DNA of 64,000 nucleotides from Microterricola viridarii (GCF_900104895.1 NZ_LT629742.1:2294001-2358000), one strand, 5' to 3'; shown: positions 44,712 to 54,980, counted from the stretch's first letter. The notes: generated from the letters alone by a model not told the origin. Program-made: numbers and translations.

Positions 44712-45188
44712 CTACGCGGCGGGCTGCTCCTCCAGCTCGGCCAGCGCGGCCCGGTACGCGTCCAACTGGCGCGCCTCGCCGGGCGCCGTGACGAAGTGGG
44801 CGCGGATGACGCCGGCCTTGTCGATCAGCACGGTGGCGCGTGTCGCGAAGCCCTTCTCCGGCAGGAACGCGCCGTACTGGGCGGCAACCTCCCCGTGCGG
44901 CCAGAAATCGGCCAGGAGCTGGAAATCGTAGCCCTCCTGCTCACCCCAGGCCCGGAGCGCGTACTTGGAGTCGACGGACACGCCGATGAGCTCGACGTCC
45001 TGAGCCGCGAACAGGGCGAGATTGTCGCGCAGCTCGCACAGCTCCCCCGTGCACGTGCCGGAGAAGGCCAGCGGGAAGAACACCAGCGCGACGGACTTCT
45101 TCCCCCTGAAATCACTGAGCTTCACGCCCTGACCCCACTGGTTGGCCAACTCGAAATCGGGGGCGGTCTGGCCAATCTGCAGCGTCAC
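44712..45188 (-). CDS. AhpE-like peroxiredoxin
   Basis: 158 residues from the GTG at 45188 (VTLQIGQTAPDFELANQWGQ); upstream in-frame sequence is not conserved-looking. It reduces peroxides using the peroxidatic Cys46 in FPLAFSGTCTGELCELRD, which has the Pro-xxx-Thr-xx-Cys layout. A second Cys (Cys51) sits five residues later, as in the BCP/PrxQ type, so it may be a 2-Cys enzyme rather than 1-Cys AhpE. The conserved Arg is in EKGFATRATVLIDKAGVIR. It is divergent from aceE across 220 nt. Confidence 0.92.
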   Translation of the reverse strand: MTLQIGQTAPDFELANQWGQGVKLSDFRGKKSVALVFFPLAFSGTCTGELCELRDNLALFAAQDVELIGVSVDSKYALRAWGEQEGYDFQLLADFWPHGEVAAQYGAFLPEKGFATRATVLIDKAGVIRAHFVTAPGEARQLDAYRAALAELEEQPAA

Positions 45189-45408
45189 TCTGGGGCTCCT
45201 GTTCTGATTCGGCCCGGATATCGCCGAATGCACGCCTCGATCGTAGCCGCCCGGTGTCCGCGTACCCGAAATAGAATCAATAGGATGGCGTACTGTGCCC
45301 GGTCGCGACCCGACCTGGTTTTCGCTTGTGTTCAGATTGTTTTTGAGCGCGCTGACACGGCCTGCCCTGCACACGCGATCGGTACTAGAACAAAGAGAGA
45401 GGTCGACT

Positions 45409-48135
45409 GTGACTGTCAACGACCAGGACCCTTACTCGGTCAACAACGTGGACTCCGACCCGGAGGAAACGGCCGAGTGGGCCGAATCGCTCAACGCGCT
45501 TGTCGCTGCTCACGGGCACGAACGCGGCCGCGAGATCATGCTGAGCCTGCTGAAGCGCTCCAAAGAGCTGCACCTCGGCGTGCCCATGGTTCCGACCACG
45601 GACTACATCAACACCATCGCGCCCGAGGACGAGGCAGCATTCCCCGGCGACGAGGGCATCGAGCGCCGTTACCGCGCCTGGCTGCGCTGGAACGCCGCCG
45701 TCATGGTGCACCGCGCACAGCGTCCCGGCATCTCCGTCGGCGGCCACATCTCGACCTACGCCGGAGCGGCCTCGCTCTACGAGGTCGGCTTCAACCATTT
45801 CTTCCGCGGCCAGGACCACCCGGGCGGCGGAGACCAGATCTTCATCCAGGGCCACGCCTCCCCCGGCACCTACGCCCGCGCCTACCTCGAGGGCCGCCTG
45901 AGCGAGCAGCAGCTCGACGGATTCCGCCAGGAGAAGTCCCAGGCCCCGTACGGCCTCTCCTCCTACCCGCACCCGCGCCTCATGCCCGAGTTCTGGCAGT
46001 TCCCGACCGTGTCGATGGGCCTCGGCCCGATCAACGCGATCTACCAGGCGCAGACCAACCGCTACCTCACCAACCGCGGAATCAAGGACGCCAGCGACCA
46101 GCAGGTCTGGGCGTTCCTCGGCGACGGCGAGATGGACGAGGTCGAGAGCCGCGGCCAGCTCCAGGTCGCAGCCAACGAGGGCCTGGACAACCTCAACTTC
46201 GTCATCAACTGCAACCTGCAGCGCCTTGACGGCCCCGTCCGCGGCAACGGCAAGATCGTGCAGGAGCTGGAGAGCTTCTTCCGCGGTGCCGGCTGGAACG
46301 TCATCAAGGTCGTCTGGGGCCGCGAGTGGGACGACCTGCTCGCCCGCGACACCGACGGCGCCCTGCGCACGCTGATGAACGTCACCCCCGACGGTGACTA
46401 CCAGACCTACAAGGCCGAGAACGGCGCCTACGTCCGCGAGAACTTCTTCGGCCGGGACCCCCGCGCCCTCGAGCTCGTCAAGGACCTGAGCGACGACCAG
46501 ATCTGGGGCCTCAAGCGCGGCGGCCACGACTACCGCAAGATCTACGCGGCGTTCAAGGCGGCATCCGAGCACAAGGGCCAGCCGACCGTCATCCTGGCGA
46601 AGACCGTCAAGGGCTACGGCCTCGGACCGAGCTTCGAGGGCCGCAACGCGACCCACCAGATGAAGAAGATGACGCTGGACAACCTTAAGACGTTCCGCGA
46701 CGCGATGCACATCCCCATCACCGACGCGCAGCTCGAAGAGAACCCGTACCTGCCGCCGTACTACAAGCCGGCAGACAACGACGAGGCGATCCAGTACCTG
46801 CACGACCGCCGTCGCGAGCTCGGTGGCTACCTGCCGGAGCGCCGCAGCGCGCACACGGCGATCTCGCTGCCGGATGACTCGGCCTACGCCATCGCCAAGA
46901 AGGGCTCCGGCACCCAGGAGATCGCCACCACCATGGCGTTCGTCCGACTGCTCAAGGACCTGATCCGCTCCAAGGAGTTCGGCCACCGCATCGTGCCGAT
47001 CATCCCGGACGAGGCGCGCACCTTCGGCATCGACGCCTTCTTCCCGACGGCGAAGATCTACAACCCGAACGGCCAGCACTACACCTCGGTCGACCGCGAA
47101 CTGCTGCTCGCCTACAAGGAGAGCCCGCAGGGCCAGATCATCCACGTCGGCATCAACGAGGCCGGCGCCCTGGCGTCGTTCACGAACATCGGAACCAGCT
47201 ACGCCACGCACGGCGAGCCGCTGATCCCGTTCTACGTGTTCTACTCGATGTTCGGCTTCCAGCGCACCGGCGACGCCATCTGGGCCGCCGGAGACCAGAT
47301 GGCCCGCGGCTTCATGATCGCCGCGACCGCCGGGCGCACGACGCTGACCGGCGAGGGCCTGCAGCACGCCGACGGCCACTCCCTGGTGCTCTCCGCCACG
47401 AACCCGGCCGTCGTCTCCTACGACCCGGCCTACGGCTACGAGATCGGCCACATCGTCCGCAGCGGCCTGGAGCGCATGTACGGCGGGGCGCACGAAGACC
47501 CCAACGTCATGTACTACCTGACCGTCTACAACGAGCCGATCATCCACCCGGCCGAGCCGGAGGGTCTCGACGTCGACGGCGTCGTGCGCGGCATCTACAA
47601 GCTCAAGGACGGCGCGGCCGCCGGCCCGAAGGCTCAGCTGCTGGCATCCGGTGTCTCGGTCGCCTGGGCCCTCGAGGCGCAGGAGCTGCTCGCGGCTGAC
47701 TGGGGCGTGTCGGCGGATGTCTGGTCGGTCACCTCGTGGAGCGAGCTGCGCCGCGACGGCCTGGCCGCAGACGAGCACAACTTCCTGTACCCGGAGGAAG
47801 AGCCCCGCACGCCGTACGTCTGGCAGAAGCTGGGCGCGGCCCAGGGCCCGTTCGTCGCTGTGACGGACTTCTCGCACAGCGTGCCGGACCAGATCCGCCC
47901 GTTCATCCCCGGCACCTACGCGACGCTCGGAGCCGATGACTTCGGCTTCAGCGACACGCGTGCCGCCGCCCGCCGCTACTTCAAGATCGACGGACCGTCG
48001 ATGGTCGTCCGCACGCTGCAGCTGCTTGCTGCACGCGGCGAGGTCGACCCCGGCGCACCCGCGCAGGCGATCGCGAAGTACCGTCTGCACGACGTCAACG
48101 CCGGCACGACGGGCTCAGCCGGGGGCGAGAGCTAA
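45409..48135 (+). CDS. aceE: Pyruvate dehydrogenase E1 component, homodimeric type
   Basis: 908 residues from the GTG at 45409 ([17 protein letters not shown]) after GAGAGAGG; the upstream open frame is excluded. It decarboxylates pyruvate with thiamine diphosphate and passes the acetyl group to E2. Typical segments: [20 protein letters not shown], the ThDP motif [14 protein letters not shown]...[16 protein letters not shown], and KTVKGYGLG. The C-terminal transketolase-like domains include [20 protein letters not shown]. Actinobacteria use this E1 in a shared pyruvate/2-oxoglutarate dehydrogenase complex. The next gene, a PucR-type regulator, starts 6 nt later, so pyruvate oxidation and fatty acid control share a message. 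Confidence 0.97.
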   Translation: MTVNDQDPYSVNNVDSDPEETAEWAESLNALVAAHGHERGREIMLSLLKRSKELHLGVPMVPTTDYINTIAPEDEAAFPGDEGIERRYRAWLRWNAAVMVHRAQRPGISVGGHISTYAGAASLYEVGFNHFFRGQDHPGGGDQIFIQGHASPGTYARAYLEGRLSEQQLDGFRQEKSQAPYGLSSYPHPRLMPEFWQFPTVSMGLGPINAIYQAQTNRYLTNRGIKDASDQQVWAFLGDGEMDEVESRGQLQVAANEGLDNLNFVINCNLQRLDGPVRGNGKIVQELESFFRGAGWNVIKVVWGREWDDLLARDTDGALRTLMNVTPDGDYQTYKAENGAYVRENFFGRDPRALELVKDLSDDQIWGLKRGGHDYRKIYAAFKAASEHKGQPTVILAKTVKGYGLGPSFEGRNATHQMKKMTLDNLKTFRDAMHIPITDAQLEENPYLPPYYKPADNDEAIQYLHDRRRELGGYLPERRSAHTAISLPDDSAYAIAKKGSGTQEIATTMAFVRLLKDLIRSKEFGHRIVPIIPDEARTFGIDAFFPTAKIYNPNGQHYTSVDRELLLAYKESPQGQIIHVGINEAGALASFTNIGTSYATHGEPLIPFYVFYSMFGFQRTGDAIWAAGDQMARGFMIAATAGRTTLTGEGLQHADGHSLVLSATNPAVVSYDPAYGYEIGHIVRSGLERMYGGAHEDPNVMYYLTVYNEPIIHPAEPEGLDVDGVVRGIYKLKDGAAAGPKAQLLASGVSVAWALEAQELLAADWGVSADVWSVTSWSELRRDGLAADEHNFLYPEEEPRTPYVWQKLGAAQGPFVAVTDFSHSVPDQIRPFIPGTYATLGADDFGFSDTRAAARRYFKIDGPSMVVRTLQLLAARGEVDPGAPAQAIAKYRLHDVNAGTTGSAGGES

Positions 48136-48141
48136 CAAACC

Positions 48142-49359
48142 GTGGCGACGAGGCCGAAGACAAAAGAAGAGACGCTGGCTTGGCTGCGCACCCTCTCCGG
48201 TGAGCTGTCAACCACGACGTTGAAGCGTCTCGAGGAGACGCTGCCCTGGTATGGCGACATGCCACCGGGGCGGCGCTCCGCCGTCGGCCTCGTCGCGCAA
48301 GCGGGCATCACCTCGTTCATCTCCTGGTACGACGACCCGGCCTCCACGCCGTGGATCGCCGCGGACGTGTTCGGGGCCGCCCCGCGCGAGCTCCTCCGCT
48401 CGGTCAGCCTGCAGCAGACGCTGCAGCTGATCCGGGTCGTCGTCGAGGTCGTCGAGGAGCGGATCAAGGACCGCGGCGAGGGCCTGCACGAGGCGATCCT
48501 GCTCTACTCGCGGGAGATCGCCTTCGGCGCCGCCGACGTCTACGCCAGGGCCGCCGAGGCCCGCGGCCTCTGGGACGCGCGCCTGGAGGCACTGGTCGTC
48601 GACTCGATCCTCTCCGGCGAGTACGACGACGAACTGCCCAGCCGCATCGCCGCGCTCGGCTGGCACGGCCACGGCGAGGTCTCCGTGCTCGTCGGCACCA
48701 CGCCGCGCATGCTGGACGTCGACCAGCTGCGCCGCGCCGCCCGGCATATGTCTGCCGACGTGCTCATCGGCGTGCAGGGCAACCGGCTGGTGCTCGTGAT
48801 CGGCCGCTCGCAGCCCTCTCCGGGGGCCACCGCCGAGACGGACGACGAGTCCAAGCCGATCGAGCCGGTCATCAGCTTCATGGAGATGGCCGTGCAGCTG
48901 GAACCGCACTTCGGCCAGGGCCACCTCGTGCTCGGCCACGAGGTGCCGAACCTGGTGGACGCCTCCAAGAGCGCCAAGGCGGCGCTGGCCGGCTTCGCCG
49001 TCGCCCACTCCTGGCGGCACGCCCCGCGCCCAGTGCAGGCCGACGACCTGCTGCCCGAGCGCGCCCTGGCCGGCGACCCGCTGGCCCGCGCCACCCTCAT
49101 CCACCGCATCTACCGCCCGCTGCAGGCGCACTCCACCGAGCTGCTCACCACCCTGTGGTGCTACCTCGACAACGGGCGCTCGCTCGAGGCGACGGCGCGC
49201 GAGCTCTTCGTGCACCCGAACACCGTGCGCTACCGACTGAAGCGCGTCTCCGAGGTGATCGGCTGGGATGCCACCGGCGCCCGCGAGGCGCTGATTCTGC
49301 AGTCCGCACTCATCATCGGCTCCATCAGCGACCACGACGGCCTGCGCCGACGCCGCTGA
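48142..49359 (+). CDS. fasR: PucR/CdaR-type regulator, FasR-like activator of fatty acid synthesis
   Basis: 405 residues from a GTG. The N-terminal two thirds are helical, with a GGDEF-like middle (EVSVLVGTTPRMLDVDQLRR). The C-terminal HTH_30 domain reads LLTTLWCYLDNGRSLEATAR, then ELFVHPNTVRYRLKRVSEVI. Position is the main argument: it lies directly upstream of fabD-fabH-acpP-fabF, exactly as FasR of Streptomyces coelicolor, a PucR-like protein shown to activate that operon. A gap of about 95 nt before fabD would hold its binding site. Confidence 0.85.
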   Translation: MATRPKTKEETLAWLRTLSGELSTTTLKRLEETLPWYGDMPPGRRSAVGLVAQAGITSFISWYDDPASTPWIAADVFGAAPRELLRSVSLQQTLQLIRVVVEVVEERIKDRGEGLHEAILLYSREIAFGAADVYARAAEARGLWDARLEALVVDSILSGEYDDELPSRIAALGWHGHGEVSVLVGTTPRMLDVDQLRRAARHMSADVLIGVQGNRLVLVIGRSQPSPGATAETDDESKPIEPVISFMEMAVQLEPHFGQGHLVLGHEVPNLVDASKSAKAALAGFAVAHSWRHAPRPVQADDLLPERALAGDPLARATLIHRIYRPLQAHSTELLTTLWCYLDNGRSLEATARELFVHPNTVRYRLKRVSEVIGWDATGAREALILQSALIIGSISDHDGLRRRR

Positions 49360-49455
49360 TTTGCCCCACAATTTGTGCGAGATTCACAAGGGTCTCGCCG
49401 ATACGCTGTCGATGCTCCACATCACAGCACGGCATGAGATTGGCAAACTAGAGAA

Positions 49456-50373
49456 GTGATCGTCGTCGTCTGCCCTGGACAGGGCTCCCAAACCCCCGGT
49501 TTCCTCGAGCCCTGGCTGGCCGAACCGCAATTCGCCGAGCGCCTGCGCGCCCTCTCGGATGCCGCGGGCACCGACCTGCTCGCCCACGGAACCGTGAGCG
49601 ACGCCGACACCATCCGCGACACGGCCGTGGCCCAGCCGCTCATCGTCGCGGCCGGCATCCTCACCCTGCAGGCCCTGCTCGCCGGGGGCCGCCGGGACAA
49701 GATCGCCGGCATCGCCGGGCATTCCGTCGGTGAGATCACCGCGGCAGCCGGCGCCGGCATCCTGAGCGACGAGAACGCGATCCGCTTCGTCGGCGAACGC
49801 GGCCGCGCCATGGCATCCGCCGCCGCCGCCCAGCCCACCGGCATGAGCGCCGTCCTCGGCGGTGACGAGGCCGAGCTCCTCGCCCGGCTCGCCGAACTCG
49901 GCCTCGAGCCGGCCAACTACAACGGCGGCGGCCAGATCGTCGTCGCCGGCGCCCTGCCGGCACTCGCCGCCCTCGCGGAGGAGCCGCCGGCCAAGGCCCG
50001 CGTCATCCCGCTGCAGGTCGCCGGCGCCTTCCACACCCGGTATATGCTTCCGGCCGTCGCGCACCTCAGCGAGGTCGCCGCGACCCTCAGCCCGAGCGAC
50101 CCGACCCTCCCGATCTGGACCAACAACGACGGCACCCGGGTCGAGAGCGGCTCCCGCTTCGTCGACCTGCTCGTCGGCCAGGTCTCGTCCCCCGTGCGCT
50201 GGGACCTCTGCATGGAGTCCTTCGCGGCGGCCGGCGTCACCGGCATCATCGAGCTGGCCCCGGCCGGCGCGCTCACCGGCCTGGCCAAGCGCGCCCTCCG
50301 CGGCGTTCCCACCGTCGCCATCAAGACCCCCGATGACCTGCCCGCGGCGTTCGAGCTCCTCGACAACGCGTAG
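49456..50373 (+). CDS. fabD: Malonyl-CoA:ACP transacylase
   Basis: 305 residues from a GTG. It loads malonyl groups from CoA onto AcpP. Motifs: VVVCPGQGSQTPGFLEPWL at the N-terminus, the nucleophile Ser90 in IAGIAGHSVGEITAAA, the conserved Arg in FVGERGRAMASA, and QVAGAFHTRYM with the catalytic His. First gene of the fatty acid synthase II operon here; fabH starts 36 nt later. Confidence 0.97.
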   Translation: MIVVVCPGQGSQTPGFLEPWLAEPQFAERLRALSDAAGTDLLAHGTVSDADTIRDTAVAQPLIVAAGILTLQALLAGGRRDKIAGIAGHSVGEITAAAGAGILSDENAIRFVGERGRAMASAAAAQPTGMSAVLGGDEAELLARLAELGLEPANYNGGGQIVVAGALPALAALAEEPPAKARVIPLQVAGAFHTRYMLPAVAHLSEVAATLSPSDPTLPIWTNNDGTRVESGSRFVDLLVGQVSSPVRWDLCMESFAAAGVTGIIELAPAGALTGLAKRALRGVPTVAIKTPDDLPAAFELLDNA

Positions 50374-50409
50374 TCTCACACTCCTCCACAGCAGATCGGC
50401 TTTCAGACC

Positions 50410-51414
50410 ATGACCCGTCCCACCCTGCAGCAGTCGCACGGCCCGGCCCACACCCGCATCTACGCGGTCGGCGCGGCGCGCGGCTCCGTCGCCGTCACGA
50501 ACGACGACATCGCCGGGCCCATCGACTCCTCCGACGAGTGGATCCAGCAGCGCACCGGCATCATCACCCGCACCCGTGCGACCGCCGACGTCTCGGCGCT
50601 GGACCTGGCCACGGATGCCGCCCGCGAGGCGATCGAGCGCAGCGGCATCGCCCCCGAGCTCATCGACGCCGTCATCGTCGCCACCATCAGCAACACGCAG
50701 CAGTCGCCGTCGATGGCCGCCGTCGTCGCCGACCGGGTCGGCGCGAACCCCGCCGCCGCCTACGACGTCAACGCCGCCTGCGCCGGGTACGCCTACGCCG
50801 TCGCCCAGGCCGACGCCCTGATCCGCGCGGGCGTCGCCCACTACGCGCTCGTCATCGGCGCGGAGAAGCTCTCCGACATCGTCGACCCCACCGACCGCAG
50901 CATCTCGTTCCTGCTCGGCGACGGCGCGGGCGCCGTCGTCATCGGCCCGAGCGACTTCGCCGGCATCTCCCGCACCGTCTGGGGGTCCGACGGCTCCAAG
51001 GCCGCCGCGGTCGGCATGAACCACACGCTGGTCGAGTACCGTGACGGCGCCGCCGAGTGGCCCACGCTCCGCCAGGAGGGCCAGACGGTCTTCCGCTGGG
51101 CCGTCTGGGACATGGCGAAGGTGGCCAAGGAGGCCCTCGCCGCCGCCGGCATCACCGCCGACGACCTCGCCGCCTTCATCCCCCACCAGGCCAACATGCG
51201 CATCATCGACGAGTTCGCCAAGCAGCTGAAGCTGCCGGAGAGCGTGGCCATCGCCCGCGACATCGCGACGACCGGCAACACCTCGGCGGCGTCGATCCCG
51301 CTGGCCACCCACCGCCTGCTCGAGGAACACCCCGAGCTGAGCGGCGGCCTCGCCCTGCAGATCGGCTTCGGCGCCGGCCTGGTCTTCGGCGCACAGGTCG
51401 TGGTGCTGCCCTAA
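50410..51414 (+). CDS. fabH: Beta-ketoacyl-ACP synthase III
   Basis: 334 residues. It starts fatty acid synthesis by condensing an acyl-CoA primer with malonyl-ACP; in this group branched primers are usual. Catalytic triad: Cys124 in YDVNAACAGYAYAVAQ, His in AAFIPHQANMRII and Asn in IATTGNTSAASIPLA. The DEWIQQRTGI segment near the start is typical. It lies between fabD and acpP in the operon. Confidence 0.97.
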   Translation: MTRPTLQQSHGPAHTRIYAVGAARGSVAVTNDDIAGPIDSSDEWIQQRTGIITRTRATADVSALDLATDAAREAIERSGIAPELIDAVIVATISNTQQSPSMAAVVADRVGANPAAAYDVNAACAGYAYAVAQADALIRAGVAHYALVIGAEKLSDIVDPTDRSISFLLGDGAGAVVIGPSDFAGISRTVWGSDGSKAAAVGMNHTLVEYRDGAAEWPTLRQEGQTVFRWAVWDMAKVAKEALAAAGITADDLAAFIPHQANMRIIDEFAKQLKLPESVAIARDIATTGNTSAASIPLATHRLLEEHPELSGGLALQIGFGAGLVFGAQVVVLP

Positions 51415-51479
51415 CAGTCCTGCCGTCCCCCTAAACTAGGTGGCGGTCAAACGAAACACCCCCCTCAAGGAGAAAACAC

Positions 51480-51728
51480 ATGGCATTGTCCACCGAAGAA
51501 GTTCTTGCCGGCCTGGCCGAGCTCATCAACGACGAGACTGGCATCGCGACCGACACGGTTGAGCTGGGCAAGTCGTTCACCGACGACCTCGACATCGACT
51601 CGATCTCGATGATGACGATTGTCGTCAACGCTGAAGAGAAGTTCGACGTCAAGATCCCCGACGAAGAGGTCAAGAACCTCAAGACCGTTGGTGACGCTGT
51701 CACCTTCATCGTCGGAGCCCAGGCTTAA
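51480..51728 (+). CDS. acpP: Acyl carrier protein
   Basis: 82 residues, acidic, four-helix carrier. The phosphopantetheine site is Ser41 in FTDDLDIDSISMMTIVV (DIDS instead of the usual DSLD order, common in actinobacteria). A strong ribosome site (AAGGAGAAAACAC) precedes the ATG, as expected for an abundant protein. It carries the growing fatty acid chain between FabD, FabH and FabF. Confidence 0.97.
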   Translation: MALSTEEVLAGLAELINDETGIATDTVELGKSFTDDLDIDSISMMTIVVNAEEKFDVKIPDEEVKNLKTVGDAVTFIVGAQA

Positions 51729-51820
51729 GACCCCTTTCCCCGTCTGGCGGGTCGGCTCAGCCCGACCCGCTTGACCGGGCATGCCCGCTTGTTCCTCACT
51801 GCGTGGAGAGTTTGACCGTT

Positions 51821-53056
51821 ATGACCAAAAAGATTGTTGTTACGGGTATCGGTGCGACGTCGCCCCTCGGCGGAACCGTATCCGAGACCTGGGAAGCGCT
51901 GCTCGCCGGCGTCTCCGGCGCCGAGACGCTCCCCTTCGAATGGGTTGAGCAGTACGAGCTTCCCGTGAAGTTCGCCGCCCGTGCGAAGGTTCGCCCCGAA
52001 GAGGTCCTCGACCGTCCTGTGGCGAAGCGCCTCGACCCCTCGGCGCAGTTCGCCCTGATCTCGGCCATGGAGGCGTGGGCGGATGCCGGCGCACCCGATG
52101 TCGCCCCGGAACGCCTGGGCGTCGACTTCGCCACCGGCATCGGCGGCATCTGGACCCTGCTCGACGCGTGGGACGTCCTCCGCGAGAAGGGCCCCCGCCG
52201 CGTCCTCCCCATGACCGTGCCGATGCTGATGCCGAACGCGGCCTCCGCGGCCGTATCGATGCACTTCGGTGCGCGCGCCTTCGCCCGCACCGTGGCCTCC
52301 GCCTGCGCCTCGAGCACCGAGTCGATCGTGAACGCCTACGAGCACCTGCAGGCCGGGTACGCGGACGTCGTCATCGCCGGCGGCACCGAGAGCGCCATCC
52401 ACCCCATCACCATGGCCTCCTTCTCCTCGATGCAGGCGCTCTCCAAGCGCAACGACGACCCGTCGCACGCCTCCCGGCCCTACAGCGTCGACCGTGACGG
52501 CTTCGTCATGGGCGAGGGCGCGGCCAGCCTCGTGCTCGAGACGGAAGAGCACGCCCTGGCCCGCGGTGCGCGCATCTACGCCGAGGTCGCCGGCGGCGGC
52601 GTCACCGCCGACTCGTACCACATCACCGCCAACGACCCGGAGGGTCGCGGCGCGAGCCGCGCCGTCGAGATGGCGCTCGAGCTGGCCGGCGCCCGCCCGG
52701 AGGATGTCACGCACATCAACGCGCACGCCACGAGCACGCCCGTTGGGGACATCGCCGAGTACGCGGCGCTCAAGGCCGTGTTCGGTGAGCGCGTCAACGA
52801 GATCCCCGTGTCTGGCACCAAGGGCGCAACCGGCCACCTCCTCGGCGGCACCGGCGCGCTGGAGGCCATCTTCACGATCCTCGCGATCACGAACCGCGTG
52901 GCACCGCCCACGATCAACCTCACCACGCAGGACCCCGAGATCCCGCTGACCATCTCCGGCCAGCCGATCCCGCTCGGCGACGGCCCGCAGCTGGCCATCT
53001 CCAACTCCTTCGGCTTCGGCGGCCACAACGCCGTCGTCGCGTTCCGGAGCGTCTAG
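51821..53056 (+). CDS. fabF: Beta-ketoacyl-ACP synthase II
   Basis: 411 residues from the ATG at 51821 (MTKKIVVTGIGATSPLGG); six codons of upstream frame are ignored. It elongates acyl-ACP with malonyl-ACP. Cys-His-His triad: Cys162 in VASACASSTESIVNAY, His in INAHATSTPVGDIAE and His in KGATGHLLGGTGALE; the closing NSFGFGGHNAVVAF is typical. Last gene of the operon, followed by a hairpin. Confidence 0.97.
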   Translation: MTKKIVVTGIGATSPLGGTVSETWEALLAGVSGAETLPFEWVEQYELPVKFAARAKVRPEEVLDRPVAKRLDPSAQFALISAMEAWADAGAPDVAPERLGVDFATGIGGIWTLLDAWDVLREKGPRRVLPMTVPMLMPNAASAAVSMHFGARAFARTVASACASSTESIVNAYEHLQAGYADVVIAGGTESAIHPITMASFSSMQALSKRNDDPSHASRPYSVDRDGFVMGEGAASLVLETEEHALARGARIYAEVAGGGVTADSYHITANDPEGRGASRAVEMALELAGARPEDVTHINAHATSTPVGDIAEYAALKAVFGERVNEIPVSGTKGATGHLLGGTGALEAIFTILAITNRVAPPTINLTTQDPEIPLTISGQPIPLGDGPQLAISNSFGFGGHNAVVAFRSV

Positions 53057-53074
53057 CCCCAGAACCCCGACGCT

Positions 53075-53110
53075 CAGAAGGCCCGCACGGTATTCCGCGC
53101 GGGCCTTCTG
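53075..53110 (+). terminator. Terminator of the fab operon
   Basis: A 12-bp perfect inverted repeat (53075-53086 and 53099-53110, 12-nt loop) lies 18 nt after the fabF stop and 11 nt before the stop of the convergent DUF3145 gene, so it may serve both. Confidence 0.8.
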
Positions 53111-53121
53111 CGTCTGTGGGG

Positions 53122-53643
53122 TCAGCCGGTCTTGTGCAGCCAGACCACCGGGGCGAAGTCGCTGGCGTAGCGGTACACGTCCAGCTCGTCGTCCCACTCC
53201 TGGCCGAGGGCGAGGCGCAGCTCCCGGTGCAGCTCCAGCGCGTCGGTGCCGGCGCGCGCCATGGCCGAGCGGATCCGGTCCTCCGGCACGACCATGTTGC
53301 CGGCGCTGTCGATCTGCACCCAGACGATGCCGAGGCTCGGCGTGTGCATCCAGCGGGACCCGTCGGAGCCGCTGCCGGCATCCTCGGTCACCTCGAACCG
53401 CAGCTGCTCCCAGCCGTGCAGGGCGGAGGCGATGGCGGCGCCGGTGCCGCGCTCGCCCTCCCAGTAGAACTCGGTGCGCAGGGCGCCGTCGAGGGCGGGC
53501 TGCCCGGCCCAGTCGAAGTTCACGGCGCGCTCAAGGGCCCGGCCGACCGCCCATTCGACGTGCGGGCACATAGCCTTGGGCGCCGAATGGACATAGATGA
53601 CTCCCCGTGCGGGGCTCGCCTGACGGGCTGTGGGTGCCGTCAT
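53122..53643 (-). CDS. DUF3145 family protein
   Basis: 173 residues from the ATG at 53643 (MTAPTARQASPARGVIYVHS). The family core is visible: GVIYVHSAPKAMCPHVEWAV, RTEFYWEGERGTGA, WEQLRFEVTEDAG, and the closing ASDFAPVVWLHKTG. DUF3145 is restricted to actinobacteria and usually sits beside the fab operon, as here, hinting at a link with lipid metabolism. No biochemical role is known. Confidence 0.92.
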   Translation of the reverse strand: MTAPTARQASPARGVIYVHSAPKAMCPHVEWAVGRALERAVNFDWAGQPALDGALRTEFYWEGERGTGAAIASALHGWEQLRFEVTEDAGSGSDGSRWMHTPSLGIVWVQIDSAGNMVVPEDRIRSAMARAGTDALELHRELRLALGQEWDDELDVYRYASDFAPVVWLHKTG

Positions 53644-53770
53644 GTTCTCTCCGTTTCCTCTGAGGTGCGTCTTCCCCAACGACCTCTGAAACGGCTTCCC
53701 CAACGGGCACTTCCCCGATTATGCCCTGAGAGTGCGGCCAGCGTCTAGCCTCTGCGGCCTAGCATGGGGC

Positions 53771-54379
53771 ATGGCTGCGCCCCTTCTCCTGCTGCACGCG
53801 TGGGGTGAGACCGGCCGCTCCTTCGACCGACTGCTGCCCCTGCTGCCGCCCGGCGTGGGGGCGCGGGCCGTCGACCAGCGCTGGGACGACTCCGCGGCGC
53901 CGCGTACACTCGCCTCGCTGGCGGCGGAGGTGCTGGCCTTCATGGATGCCGCCGGGCTGCCGCGCGCCGTGCTGCTCGGCTCCTCGAGCGGCGGCTACGT
54001 GGCCCAGGAGGTGGCGGTGGCCGCGCCGGAGCGCGTGGCCGGCCTCGTGCTCGTCGGCACCCCGCGCAGCCTGCGCGGAAGGCCGGCGTTTGCCGGGGAC
54101 GTCGAGCGGCTGACCGACCCGGTAGGCGCCGGCTGGGTGCGGCGCTCGCTGGACTGGTTTCCCCGCGTCCAGGCCGTGCCGCCGTGGTACATCGACGACA
54201 GGGTCTCGGACGGCGCCCGGATCCCGGCCAGGGTGTGGCGCGAGACGTTGACGGCGCTGTGCACGGCGGAACCGCCCACCGAGAGCGGCGGCGTTCCTCT
54301 CGGCGCTGGGATAGCCGCTCCGCCCCGGAATTCCGCGCGCCCAGCGTGGCAACACCCCGGCGCGCCGGGTGCTGCATAG
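53771..54379 (+). pseudogene. C-terminally truncated alpha/beta hydrolase
   Basis: 202 residues from the ATG at 53771. The N-terminal part is a normal alpha/beta hydrolase: oxyanion loop LLLLHAWGETGRSFDRLLP and nucleophile Ser in AVLLGSSSGGYVAQEVAV. Homology fades after LTALCTAEPPTESGG, and the frame ends in PRNSARPAWQHPGAPGAA. The last roughly 80-90 residues of the fold, with the catalytic Asp and His, are missing. Only 37 nt separate it from the next gene, so the loss looks like a deletion rather than a simple frameshift. Probably inactive. Confidence 0.6.
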
Positions 54380-54416
54380 GCTCGAGGCACGAAGTGGGGT
54401 CGACGAGAGGAGCGGG

Positions 54417-54962
54417 ATGTCGGTACGCGAGAGCCTGCTCGCCGTGCTCACCCTGGGGCCGGCCTACGGGGCACAGCTGCACGCGGAGCTCCTCTCCCGC
54501 CTCGGCCACCGCCGCGACATCAATGTCGGCCAGATCTACGCCACCCTCGACCGCCTCGGCAAGAGCGCCCTGGTGCGCGACGCCGGTGCCACCGCAGACG
54601 GCCTGCCGCTCTACGCGCTCACGCCCTCCGGCACGCTGGCCGCCCGGGAGTGGCTGAGCGTCGTCGGCCCGGGCCAGCTGGACTGGAACGAGATGCTGGA
54701 CCAGCTGCTGGTCGCCTCCTCGCTGCCCGGCGCCCCATTCACGAGCCTGCTCGCCCAGCACCGCGAGCTCTGGGCCGCGCCGCTGCTGCGCGAGACCGAG
54801 CCGGAGTCCGCCCAGGGCGCCCTCGCCGCGGCATCCGAGGAGGAGCTGCGCGCGGCCGCCCTGCGCTGGCTCGACGCCTGCGAGGCGGCAGCAGCCAACA
54901 CGGCGCTCGCCCGGCCGCTCAGCGAATCCCGCCCCCGCCGCGGGCGTCGCCCCGCGGCCTGA
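54417..54962 (+). CDS. PadR family transcriptional regulator
   Basis: 181 residues from the ATG at 54417. The winged helix is at the N-terminus: RESLLAVLTLGPAYGAQLHA, then INVGQIYATLDRLGKSALV and GLPLYALTPSGTLAAREWL, the PadR pattern. A helical C-terminal part for dimerisation follows (HRELWAAPLLRETEPESAQG). PadR proteins often control a neighbouring exporter or hydrolase, and the truncated hydrolase just upstream on the same strand is a candidate former target. The ligand is unknown. Confidence 0.9.
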   Translation: MSVRESLLAVLTLGPAYGAQLHAELLSRLGHRRDINVGQIYATLDRLGKSALVRDAGATADGLPLYALTPSGTLAAREWLSVVGPGQLDWNEMLDQLLVASSLPGAPFTSLLAQHRELWAAPLLRETEPESAQGALAAASEEELRAAALRWLDACEAAAANTALARPLSESRPRRGRRPAA

Positions 54963-54980
54963 GCCACAGCCCGGTCGGGG

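Noticed and set aside
45385-48090. Minus-strand open frame of 901 codons
   Set aside because: Antisense to aceE, whose coding nature is certain.
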